Assembly (NCBI GenBank): GCA_021399445.1
Contig: JAJTUQ010000011.1
Coordinates: 434,001 to 498,000, forward strand
Length of the DNA stretch: 64,000 nucleotides
Origin: Xylogone sp. PMI_703
Taxonomy: Eukaryota > Ascomycota > Leotiomycetes
Direction of reading: 5' to 3'
This document shows, piece after piece, positions 1-12,300 of the stretch. A model generated the notes under the pieces. It made no database searches. It was not told the origin of the DNA and saw only the letters and a list, made by a program, of their open reading frames with translations. A program made the translations under genes and the position numbers. Position 1 is the first letter of the stretch; each line of letters starts with the position of its first letter.

Positions 1-59
1 CTTTAAGACTATTATTAGTAAAAAGGATTAATTATTATTAAGCCTTAAACAGATAATAA

Positions 60-1115
60 AGTATATAAATTTTATATTAAGTTTAATTTTAACTTTAATT
101 AATTTTAACCTTAATAAATTACACTTAAGATTACTCTTTAATATAAAGATATTCCTTTAAAGATAAAGTTCTTTATAACAGAAAAATATATATCTTAACC
201 TTTAAAGTTTTATAAGATTATATAATTAAATCTCCGGATTAATTATTTTCTAGTAAAATTAATATGTTTATATAATCATAAGAAATTATTCCTTTAATTA
301 GTATATAATATATATATATTATAATACTAATTATATATTTAGTTATATATATATATTATAATACTAATTATATATTTAGTTATATATATATATAATGTAT
401 ATTAAAGTTATACTCTAAATAATAATAACTATCTATAAGGTAACCTTATATTATATTATTTATATATTATATATACTTTATATTCTCTAATGAGTTAAAT
501 ATAACGAAAACTAAGTTTTACCTTTATAAAAAGACTTTTTTAGGAATTTATATATATACTTATTATTTATAAACCTTCGAATTATTATCTTCTTATTATC
601 TTAACTTTAACCTTAATAAGTTATACTTAAAATTACTCTTCAGTATAAGGATATTCCTTTAAAGTTAAAGTTCTTTATAACAAGAAGACGTATATCTTAA
701 CCTTTAGAGTTTTATAAGATTATATAATCATAATATATAATGTTAATTTTTATCATATGATTAAATCTTCGGATTAATTATTTTTCGGTAAGATTAATAT
801 ACTTATATAATCACAGGAAATTATTCTTCTAATTAGTATATAATATATATATATTATGATGTTAATTATATATTTAGTTATATATACATAATGTATATTA
901 GAGTTATACTTTAAGTAATAATAATAACTATTCATAAGGTGACCTTATATTATGTTATTTATATATTATATATACTTTATATTCCCTGATGAGTTAAGTA
1001 CAGCGAAAACTAAGTTTTACCTTTGTAAGAAGACTTTTTTAGGAATCCGTGTATATGCTCATCATTTACGAACCTTCGAATTATTATCTTCTTATCACTT
1101 TAACCTTAACTTATA
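60..1115. repeat. degenerate ~500-bp tandem repeat
   Basis: The stretch starting near 443 recurs from about 943 with a period near 500 bp, and the stretch from about 60 recurs near 560, so roughly two units are present. Landmarks shared between units include 'actttatattc', 'cgaaaactaagttttacctt' and 'gaattattatcttcttat'. Most differences between units are C/T or G/A. No coding content was recognised, and the unit boundaries are approximate. Confidence 0.65.
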
Positions 1116-2228
1116 CTATGTATATAATATATCTTCTCTTGTATAAGCCTTAAAACCTTAATCTGATTATTCATTATTGTCGTTTAACTTATACTGTGCG
1201 TTTAATACACGACGTCTAATCCGAGTAATAATATTCTATGAATAACTTATAATTCTAATAGTTCAAGTAGATTAACTTCTAGGCGCGTCAACGTAATAGT
1301 ATTCGTCGGCTTAAGAATGTGAACCACAGTTCGAGCCTCCGTTACCCAGGACTAGGTTCTAGTTATAAAGCTGGGTAGGAGTAATATTATTCGTTGAGGC
1401 GAAAGATAGCCTCAGAATATTTCGTACATTGTGAGTCGATTCCGGATCGGACTGGTGAGGGAGTAGGTACACCCGTGGAGGTGGCTGTAGAAATGATGGC
1501 TGTACTTGTTACAGAGCCTATAGGTCCAACGTAGTATGAAAGTGGAGTTCTGGAGGGAAACAAGCATGCGCTCCAAGCCGAGCATTCAGCCAAGCCCATG
1601 CCCAGACTCCTAGTCCCGAAGCCAAAAGCTTGTGAAGAAGCTTGGTTATTTTTTTTGGCCTTGGTTACCAGTACTCATTGGGTGGTCTAAAAGATTAATA
1701 GTGTTATAGCTTTAGAACATAAGAGAGAAGTAGGGCGCTCAATGTGATTAGGGCTTCAATCATTAGGTGGTAATGTGTAAGGAGTTCTGTGATGATATTT
1801 TGTTTCCGAACGTACCGGTTGACTGACATTAGAGTATCTTCGTTGTGTTAAGGTTAAAGTAATAGTGAGAGCTGTATTTATCTGTTGTTTATTTTGTTCT
1901 TAGTTAGTGGGGACTTGGTTTACTATGTATTCTGGTGTATGGTGCCCGATTCATGTAACGAAATGTTTGTAGAGGTCTAGGATATGTAACGATACATTGT
2001 TTTTTATGCAAATTCTTCAATATCTGAAGATAATGACCTTAGAATGAAACCTATTTCCAGACCCTTTATATTTAATCACAGTTGATGATAAAAGTAGCAC
2101 CGTCCACGAAATCTGCCTTATCCTGAGACTCCTCATCAAACGTAGAGTTAATACACTGATTCGCAACAAGAGAGATCGTAGTGTAAATAGTGCTACTATG
2201 ACATTTAATTGGATCGTAGAACGTCAAT

Positions 2229-2510
2229 ATGTACGACTCGAATCCCGCCAGAAGTGTAGATAGTATAAGGAGTCCTTCGAATGTGTCTGAGTCACCATCG
2301 ATGGACATACCTTTGCATACACCGGCTACTGATGGCATGGTTGCTAATGGAGTACCTGTGCAGAGGCCGGCGCCTTACTCGAAGGTTATGATGTCAATGA
2401 CGCTGGTTGAGACACTTGAGGCAGCGCTTGATGTGGTGGACATTGGTCGTAGTCGTGGTCGTCCAAGTACGTTGGCGCTGCCGGTCAAGGCGATAGTGAG
2501 GAAAAGTTAG
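2229..2510 (+). other. short open frame in non-AT island, uncertain
   Basis: A 93-codon frame with ordinary base composition sits in an AT-rich desert. It is rich in Ser, Pro, Val and Met and ends with a basic RGRPS-like motif. A GTTAGT at 2506 and an AG at 2591 could bound an intron, but the downstream frame that looks most protein-like (2592-2657) does not join in phase. It resembles no family I recognise. It could be a fossil gag or host gene fragment, or chance. Confidence 0.15.
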
Positions 2511-3773
2511 TACTTATGAGTCTTTTCTTGTTGTATAATTATTGATGTAAGTATATTAACCTGAGAAATGGAGAAATGCATTTTATTTCAGGCAAAAGAA
2601 GTATTTCGGAACCTGGGATTGGAAACTGATTTTCAAAAATTCAACGAGGTGTTCGAGTGAAGAAGGAAAAGAAGAAGTAAACAAGTTTTTATATACATTT
2701 TCAATTGTTGTATCGGATTAATACAAGCTTGACCTCACGGTACTTAATTAAGTTAATGTTGAGCTAATATGGATACTCCGAAGTTAATGTTAGCTGAGTG
2801 TATCAATTTATCCATTTATTATATTAAGGTAACGGCTGTTTTACATTGATTGTAATGATCTAGATAGTTAGTATATATCTTAGCTGAGTAGATTAGGTTA
2901 TTTATGTCTTATGATAGAGAGTTCCAGTAGATAGAAGCTACTTAGGTTAAGCTTAGTTTTATTATCTTGTGAAGTTAATATCAAACTCTGAGATAATGTC
3001 AAGATATTACTTAATGAGTTTTATAAGGTTAAATATAATATAAGTATTAATGATTCAGTGTTTAATCTTTATTAAAAAATGTATATTTTTTATAATATCG
3101 AAGAATACAGTAGCTTAGAGAAGAGTTTCTGGTTCGATCCGAAATTATTTGTAAAAGGCGGGATTCTCTTCTGTTTTGTTTTAATTGATTTATAGAAGTT
3201 GGATATATTGATTTATTACTATAAATAAGTATAAGGATTTATATTTAAGTATAGTTATATTTATACATTTGGTATATTTAATTGTAATATTCTTAAGTAA
3301 GTAGGGCTACTTTATAACATGGTTATTCTGCTGGAAATAAATATAATTAATATGAGGACAAACGAGTAGCTTATGTTTATAGTGATCTGAATAGGAAAAG
3401 AGGAAGTCATAAAAAGTAACATTAAATTTCTATTGTCGAACTAAATAGTAAGTATAAGGCTTATTGTCTTTATTATCATACTTCTTTACTGATATTGCTT
3501 AGTCATCGGAGATACCTTTTAGCTATCACACTTTAGTTACAATAATGGAATGAAATTATATATTAAAAGTCTTATACGAAATAATGAGTTACATAATTAT
3601 AATATTAAATGTAAGTATAAGAGTATAAGACTTAATTAACTTGTATTCTCTTTATCTTAATGTATTATGAGTAAGTATAACTAGATCCTGACTAATATTG
3701 GTTAATAGCTTATCTCTATAATAACATAAGAGTTTAGGCTTTACAAATTCCTAAAGTTTTACCCTTAAAGTAA

Positions 3774-4140
3774 TTAAATCTCCGGAGAATCATTAAGTTC
3801 TTTACGTATGAATTTAGTCTTTATATTTATGATCTTCTTCATAACCGTGAGCTCCTCCTTATCCTTTGGCTTATAGATTATCATATATCTGGCATTAACT
3901 CTGTTTGCAAGTGGGTACCTCTCACCTTATCCATGCTTAACCACGAGTTTCGTATCCTTAGGCACAAGGCTGACGTGTAGAGATTTATCTGCCTTATGTA
4001 TATAACCGATTTCACCTTTCACGACTGAAGTGGGCTTATGTGGGTATACTGGATTCGAGTCGTCGTCTTTAGGTGGAGAATAGAAGAGGGCGGCTGTACT
4101 AGGCTTAATTCCTGAGTTTCGAACTAGTAATGTCTTTTGT
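3774..4140 (-). pseudogene. relic of luciferase-like (DUF5519-type) protein
   Basis: Read on the minus strand from about 4140 to a terminal TAA at 3774, one frame gives about 120 coherent residues. They include a proline-rich segment, a DKSLHVSL-type strand, then GERYPLANR, then a MIIYKPKDKEEL segment. That order resembles the fungal luciferase-domain (DUF5519) family, where a conserved Trp precedes the GERHPL-like motif; here that position is a stop codon, consistent with G-to-A mutation. No upstream part of the gene was found. This is a fossil coding island in the RIP-like block. Family assignment comes from remembered motifs and is moderate. Confidence 0.45.
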
Positions 4141-7100
4141 GAAACAGAAGTTAATAACTCAATGTATGAGCGAAGGTGCTAGAAGATGAGATTTTCTTAG
4201 CATTAATTAGAGCGTCAATTATGTACGGCGATATAAAGAGTTTTATGTTACCTCTCTTATATTCTCTGGAGGATTTTGATTTAGCTGTTGTTGTAGGACA
4301 GTATAATTCGGTACTGTAAGTCTTAGAGACTTTCTGTGAAGGATTTCTTTTCTTTTTAGGTATATATTGTTATTATACTTCCTTGAGCGAACGATGACTC
4401 TTGGGTCATCAAAGTAGTCCAGGCTAAACCTCTTTTTCGCAAACAGCTATAGGTATACCTGGATTAGATAATCTAGAAAGTTATATAAGACGTCACTGAG
4501 TCTAAGACTATACTAAGCCTTATAATTAATATATATATATTTCGTAAGTAATATAAGGATAATAACAAACGTAGTTGTAAGTGGTTGAGCTTGACTGTTG
4601 GTTATTAGTGATTAGGCTTTGGTTAGGATGGTGGAGAGAAGCTTCAATGAAGTCGATGACATTTTCTTCTTTAAGATCATTAGTTTACAGTTTTCTTTAA
4701 TTGTATACAGGATATGTATATTGTTTTATAGTGTTTATGCTTAAATATATTAGTATAATAATATAATATTATTCAACAGTTCTATTTGTGTATTATATGT
4801 CGTTCTTTTCTCATCTCGTGATTTTAGTATAAGAATCCCGGTACAGTAACTATAAATCTATACCCTTTAATGTTTCCTCATATATTTATTAGTAATCAAG
4901 ATATATAAGCAAGATTTTCGAGTTATATAATACTGAGGAGTTTTCTCAGGCTTAAGACATAATTCGTCAAAGGAGTTTTATGAAGGAATGTATATAAAGA
5001 TTTGTTTATTCTGTAACTGTTGATTCTAGTACCCAAAACATTAAAAAAACTTTATGCTAATACTTCGTTCTTATTATATTTTATGTATTATTATTTATAC
5101 AAGCTTATAGTTTTATTTATCGTACTACTGATTACTTTATTTCATGTATTATCTCTACTCATCCCAAACACGTTATATGTTAATTATGAAGTCTATTTGA
5201 CAATCGTTATAAATATATTAATATATTACTAAGAGTATTTACTAGTCTAAACTTTGTTTATAAATATTATTCTCATAACCTTATTTTTTATGACTTTTAG
5301 GAAACCGTTACTAGGCGATGTAGAGTTATGATAACGATAAAGAGGTTAATAAACTCTTTACTGATTTATGGTTGAGAGAAACCGGCTGAGATTTTTCTTG
5401 AGTAGTATTTAGCCTCGAATTATTAGTATTATCATTGATTTTACTGTATTTGTTGTTATTTTTGAATAGCTTTATAAGAGCCTTGTATTTAGTCTTCAGA
5501 TCTGTATGATCTTTCTTTAGTTAGTTGTATTGATAAATTAACTCAGTAAATTGTTTTATGATCTTCTTTATTTGTTCTTGACGTCGAGCACAGAAAGTAT
5601 GTTATGTATTATGGTTTTGTGATCGTTTTCTCTGTAAATATTGTTAGATATGTATTAAGAGTAGTTTAATGATGAATTTAATCTATATAACTATACAAGG
5701 AAAGAGGAAGTATATATAGTTAATACAGATGTACTTAGTCAAGATTAACTTAAGGAATCATAGTCTTTGGATTCTGAGCTTAGGGACTAAGACTCTTTGT
5801 TGTATTAATAAGTATATTGATCTTCAGTGTTGTTGTAGTCTGTAAGGTAAAAGTTCTCTAGAATGTTGACGTTCTGCATTAGTGATTTATAGATAGATAA
5901 AGAGTTACTTGAAGTCTTAGTCTTGATTAGCTCTGATAACGGAGATAAGCTCAAGATTTAGTAGTTTTAAGAGTATTTAGTTAGAATTTAGGTAAATGAT
6001 GTATTAAGCTTATAATGATATCTAGATTAATAAATAGTTTGTTTGTATTTTATGTGTAAATACAAGAAAACGTATAACTTGTCATACTCTAAAGTAATGT
6101 TGTATTATTCATTATATTTAATGTGTTTTAGACAGAATATCAGTAATATAATTTTATTTATTCTCCTGGAATTTCCGAGAAGTCTAAACTTATAATAATT
6201 TCATTTAAGGGTATATATTAAGTTAGAATAAGTATAAGAATTATTAAGTTAAGTCTGTTTACTTTGTTATGTTATATTATTACTGTAATCGAGATAAGGA
6301 TTATAGCTAAATATATAAGTTATTATAATAATATTATATTTTTTGTTCTGAAGTTTTGTTGACGAATTCCCGGAATTATGTGTGATTAAGGGTAGAGTTA
6401 TACAGATTGACTTAGATTTGATTATACGAATTTTTTTGAGTTATAGTATAAGATATTTGTTATATGTAGTAAAATATTCATTTAAATAGTTATATATAAA
6501 GTAATTAATAATATGAATAAATCATTAAAAGGGATAATATAGAATAAGTAGTAATTATAATAACGTAAATATTTGTGTATCTTTAGGAGTATGTTTTACA
6601 AAGGGGTAGGGACAAGATTTTTAGTTCTTAATAGTGTTGTAACAGTATTCAGGTTAATTCAGATGAGAAAGAGATAAGGTTATTAAGTAATGATTTTTCG
6701 TGAAATTAGAGAAGAAGGATTTGTTTTTTAAGTATAATGGTTATGTTAAGGTATAAGCTTTTATTTATAATAGGAAATATTATATACAAGGAATTAGTGA
6801 AGATTTTATACGAAATAAGATAATTAAGAAAGTTTAGCTAAGAGGTTAAAGTTAACTTTAATATTATACTAGTTTGAAGTAAGATTTGATTAAGTTTTCT
6901 TAGGGATAACGTTAGTATTTACTATTTTGGCATGAGTTACGTTAAAGGTTTTATCTTGGGGTATTAAAACTAAGGTAGCATTTGTTAGATTAGAATACTT
7001 GCTTGAGTTAACATTAGGTTAACCAGATTTGGTCTACGTTTATGATAAAGGTTAATATTACATAATCTGTTGAATAATATTTATATATTATATATATCTT

Positions 7101-8893
7101 AAGTTAACCTTTTCTTCAGATCTGGAAGTATTTATTAATATTTTCCTTTAGATATATTGTTCTTGGAAATGAGGATATTTTTTATGATGGTAATACTTAT
7201 TATAGCCAGAATATTAGAATATTTACTTATTAACTTAAATATAAAACTTTTTATGAATAAATATATGAGTTTATTTATTTGTTTATTTATTTATTTATTA
7301 CTTAATATCTTTTTACCTTTTTGGTGTTATCTTCTTAAGACATCAAGTGTTTGTTTCTTGAATGTTTGAGTATAATTCGATTATTTATTACCTTTAACTA
7401 GAGTACTTAATCATTAGTCTTATAAGTATTCTTTAGTCACAAAAATTTATTTAGTACTTTTTTAATCTTCTTTTATTTGAATATTTTTAACATAATAAAG
7501 ATAATGTTTAAGTTGTAGATATATTAGTCCTGGTAAGATATTCTTAAAGTTATAATGTTTCTCAATATTAATATTTATAATAAAGTCTCGGGGTAGAACT
7601 ATTAACAAAGATTATTTTTAGACTTTTTTATAATAGTTCTAAATTATTCCCGAATATGATAATAATAAGAAAGTTATAATAATACTAAAGAGAATAATAA
7701 TATGACAAATAGATTTATATAAATAAACATTTTATACTTCGTTATATTTAAGTTCTTTCTCTTTTAGTAAAGACATAAAACAATATTATAAGGTGTTTTT
7801 TTGTCTTATAAAGATATTAATATCAAAGATAAAATAAATTCTGCGATAATAATTATTAATTATTATTGTGAAATCAGTAATAACTTAAAATATTACAATT
7901 ATGTCATTATTGATATTTAAGGTTTAAAGTTCTAAAAACTGCTTATTAATAATTTTTGGAGGAAAATCTAAAATTTTATAAGTTATAGACATAATACAAG
8001 TAAGTAAAGGCTAGTATGACTTAAAAAGTCTTTGTGTAGTACTTAAGATATCAGAACTAATTAATAAATAAAACTTGTTAGTCAAAATCGAAACAGAAAA
8101 GTCTTAAAAAAGAATTACTGTTATTATATATAAATACCGAGAAAGAATATTCAGCTGGGTAAAGAATAAGAGGCTATTACTTATAAATATATAATTTTTG
8201 CTAATCTAGTTAGCTTAATCTTCTTTAGTTTTCTCTTCTTATTTATTAACGATCGTATTATCATTATATGTATAAGTATATAATTAATATTTCCGTAAAT
8301 ATCTAATTATTAAAGGTTAGCTATTAGGTTATTAAAAAGGCTTTTTAGCTTTAGACTGTTGACATTGATTATAAGCTTAACCTTATTCGTATTTAATGTT
8401 AATACAGATAGAATAACATCATCTAGCGGCGTTGATGCCTTCTTAGGATTATTTAACTTTTTTTCAATAACTTTATTATTTATACTTTGTGATATAGTTA
8501 TATAAGGTTTTTCAAACTAGTATACGGATTACGTAAAATATCTATATACACAGAAGTATTAAAAAGTATAATATACTTTATGATCAGTTGTTCATAAGAC
8601 TTTTAGAGTTATATACTTAAGTAATGGCTTATAGAATCATTAAGTCCAAAGACTCAAAAATCAGGTCAGAGTATTGTTAAGACTAGTACAACAAGTAAAG
8701 ATAAGTAGAATTCTCTTATGTAACTAGCTAAAGAACATAAAAGAAGGAGAACGAAGATGATACTTATAGTAATTTATTAACTCGTGAAAATGTATATTAA
8801 TATTAATATCTTGAATACAAAATAGATTAACTCTTCTTTGTCTCATGAGGTTTAGTAGATTAATGATATTAAAGTTAGAGCTATAGTCTTTAT

Positions 8894-9121
8894 TGTTAAA
8901 ATTATGATCGTTATGCTCATATGGGAAGGGTTGGTTCACTAGGCACTACCGTAATGTACGGTTGAATAGGCTTATATTGGCTAATACATTGTATGCTTAT
9001 GCTTGTATTCAGTATTTGAGGAGTTGCACCCTTAAATACTCTCTTACCGGATTATTAGTCGTTCCACTCCGATCGCATAGCTACCGAGCGCCAGTATGCT
9101 CTGCTCTCATAATTCCTAACA
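8894..9121 (-). repeat. copia 3' LTR
   Basis: This copy matches 14210-14439 with a few substitutions and a short indel. It begins TGTTAAAATTATG and ends AATTCCTAACA on the plus strand, giving short inverted TGTTA/TAACA termini. The final ~110 bp is identical to the other LTR; differences cluster in the first ~100 bp, next to the AT-rich block. Confidence 0.9.
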
Positions 9122-9320
9122 CTCCTACTCAGATCATACAGGTGCTATGATGTAGTCTATGTCAGTTTCACCTCGTCAACATCAATTTTCAGCCACTCCT
9201 ACTGTCTCTTAGCTGCTCCTACTGTTGCCAGACCAAGTAATTCCTTGAACCGCGTGAACATCGTCTTCTGCAACGGCTTTGTCATGCCATCGGCTACCAT
9301 GTCTGCTGTAGGAACATAGT

Positions 9321-12300
9321 TTACCTCAATACCGGGAATCCCATATCGCGGAGTATTTGAGCGATCCATTGGCTCTGCTTGGCGCACATTGACATTGCAA
9401 TGTATTCTGATTCAGTGCTTGAAGTTGCCACTGAACGTTGCTTCTTACTCCCCCAGGAAACAGGTCCTCCGTAAAGCATGGCCACATTTCCTGAAGTGCT
9501 CTTCCGGTCGGTTTTGTCTCCTGCCCAGTCTGCATCTGAATACATGACTAGTGTAGGGCTACCGGCTTGTCTGTTGTCGTCATTACTTTGGCGTGACGAT
9601 TGGTTGGCTTGAATTGGAGTGGGCCCATAACGGACACGTTGTTTGATCGTTGATCTGGCATATCTCAAGAGTTCCTTTACGGCACTGGCGTGGTGCTCTC
9701 CAGGGTTACTCATGTATTGGCTAAGCTTTCCCAGGGCGAATGCGATGTCCGGTCTAGTGTTTATCATCGCATACATCAAACTTCCAATGCGCTCCTGATA
9801 CTCAGTCAGGTTGGCTTTCTTGTCGGAGTCCGAAGTCGGGCGTAGCTTGTCGTAACTAGAGATTGGCACTGACTTTGGCTTGTGCTTCTCTTGAGTTATT
9901 CCATATCGATTCAAAATGTTGTCCAGGTATTGCTCTTGATCTAGGAATAATGTCTTTTCTTTTCGATTCCTAGTAACACGGATACCAAGGATCACTTGAA
10001 TCTCCCCCAGGTTCTTGGTATGGAATCGATCTGCCAATGTCTTTCCAAACCATTCCAATTCTTGCACTCTTGGTGCAGCAGCAGCGATGTCATCCACGTG
10101 AACGAGTAATATGATCTTGCGTTCTTTGTGGATATAAAGGCAAGGGTCAGCTAAGCTTTGGACAAATCCAATCTTAACGAGATAACTCTTGCAGAGTAGG
10201 TTCCAGTCCCGCGCGGACTGCTTTAGCCCATACAAACTCCGTAGGACACGTAATGCGTACCCGTTCTTTAACTTGGGTACTCCGTCTGGTTGAGACAGGA
10301 AGATTCGTTCTCGTAGGTGTGATTCGGTGAAAGCATTCTTCACGTCATACGAGTGGCATTCAAGGTTTTCCGCTGCAACAATGGCCATGAATATCCGAAG
10401 AGTATCCATTCTAACCGTAGGTGCAAACGTCCCAGTGAAATCCTGCCCATATTTCTGAGAAAAGCCTCGAGCAACCAGTCTTGCCTTGAACCTGTTTAAT
10501 GTCCCGTCGGGGTTCGTCTTGATAGTGAATACCCATTTGGTGGAGACCAAGTTCGCTCCTTCCGGGGGTATTTCTTCTTCCCATGTGCCATTTTGCTGTA
10601 ATGATGCGATCTCTTCGTCAATTGCCTCCTTCCATTTCTGACCATATCTATGATCTGAAATGGCCTCTTTGTACGTCATTGGGATGACAATATCTAGATC
10701 TGTTACTAAACTGGCCAGAGCTATCTCGTCTGGGTCTTGGTAATCTTGATCTTCCAGCATTGCAAGCATGGCTTTACCTATCTTAGTAGGACGGTCTTCA
10801 TCATCAGAGTCATCGAGTCTCTGTCGCTTTCGAAGATCGTACCTCGCTTCCACGGGTTCTGGTGGTGCTTGATTTTCCCCGCCGGACGGGTGAAATTCAA
10901 TAGGTGATGCTATATTAGCACCAGGTGGTGAATCATGGTTCTCGGCTTGGGCCTGAGATTGATCCCTAATTTTATTTTCCTCATCTCCCTCATCTCCTCC
11001 TGAATGGGACACATTCACGCTTGGATCGCTCGCATTTTCCTGATCACGTTGTCGGCCGGTCCGGGTGGTTGGATCGGTATGTGTCATTCCTAGGTTTGCA
11101 ATAGCCGGGATCACAATTTCGAAGTTATTCAAATCTTTCGGGTCTGGGGGCGGTGTAGACTCGATAGCTTCCTTTTGTGGTCGGCCTCTTGGTTTGCGGA
11201 TTGCTAGTTCGTTCCTTGTTCCTTGAGGATCACCTGTCCGAAGTTTTAAATCAATTGTTCCGCCTTGAGTGTTTTCATAAAAGTTAACACGGCTTGATTT
11301 GATGACGCAGCCTCTATCTGGTGCATAGACTTTATATTGCTGAGTCGTGTTTGGATTGTATCCAACAAACACTGCAACTCGTCCATGGTCCATCAGCTTG
11401 TCCTTTCTTGAATCCTTCGGGTGTTCCTTCCGGTTTACGTATGACACGCATTTACATCCAAAAACTCTGATGTGATCAATGCTTGGGATCTCTCCGGTGA
11501 ATGCCTGGTACGGGCTAACAACTTTCCCATCAATTGTCGGGCCAGATGCTGTTCGGTTTCTCAGGTATGCATCCGTTTCAACAGCGTAGTTCCAGAATTC
11601 AAGCGGTAAGCTAGCTTCCTTCAGCAATGCCCGAGCATCTGCTGTAGTTGTCTGGATTGCTCGCTCAGCTGGACCGTTCTGGTTTGACTTGTATCCTGCT
11701 GTTGTTTCTGCCCGAATCCCGATCGAAGTGCTCCACTCGTCTAGTAGCGATAGTAGTTCCGAGGCATTGTCAGTTCTAATGGCCTTGACTTTCTCCTCCG
11801 TCTCGTACTCTACTTGGATCTTCCATGTCCTGAGCTTCTCGACCAAATGTGCTCTTGTCTTTGCAGGAATGTTCCAAATGTAACGAGTGGCGCTATCAAC
11901 AATTTGAGCAAAGTATCGGTCTTCCTTTATTGATGGTGGGAACGGTCCACATGCATCCACATAGATCAGTGCAAGCCTCTTACTCTCCCACTCACTCAAC
12001 GCTTTATTAACACGATCTTTCATCTTGGTGAGGTCGCAGACTTCACAAGGTTCCTTAGTTATGGGTTTTCGTATTGGCCTGCTTAAGGTGGTAACCTTGT
12101 GTAAGTTACAGATTTTCTTTACTCCAAGATGAGCGAATCGTCTATGCCATAAATTATAGCGTTGTGTGACTTTCTCCACTGACTTTGGTGCCAGTGTGGG
12201 TGAGGTTTCAGTGTCACTGTCAGAATTTTGATTTTCCCCGCCGGGCGGGTTAAATCGCGATTGTCCCTCCTCCGTTTTAACATCACCAACCAAAGCTGTT

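Larger units (their letters stand above)
1..8893. other. AT-rich, RIP-like gene-poor block
   Basis: Nearly 9 kb is dominated by A and T with very high TA content and stops in all frames, and ends abruptly at the copia LTR. Slightly more balanced islands lie near 1290-1640, 2050-2660 and 3780-4480. Only a tandem repeat and one protein fossil are recognisable; the rest (2660-3770 and 4150-8893) shows nothing I can name. The composition and the C-to-T / G-to-A type of visible nonsense changes suggest repeat-induced point mutation acting on old repeats. That mechanism is inferred; no composition index was calculated. Confidence 0.7.

Noticed and set aside
3120..3145. GGTTCGATCC resembling a tRNA B box
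   Set aside because: The candidate A box is only about 10 bases away and no cloverleaf can be drawn, so not a tRNA.
8724..8939. Minus-strand ORF rich in Asn and Ile across the copia LTR edge
   Set aside because: Pure AT-composition artefact spanning an element boundary.
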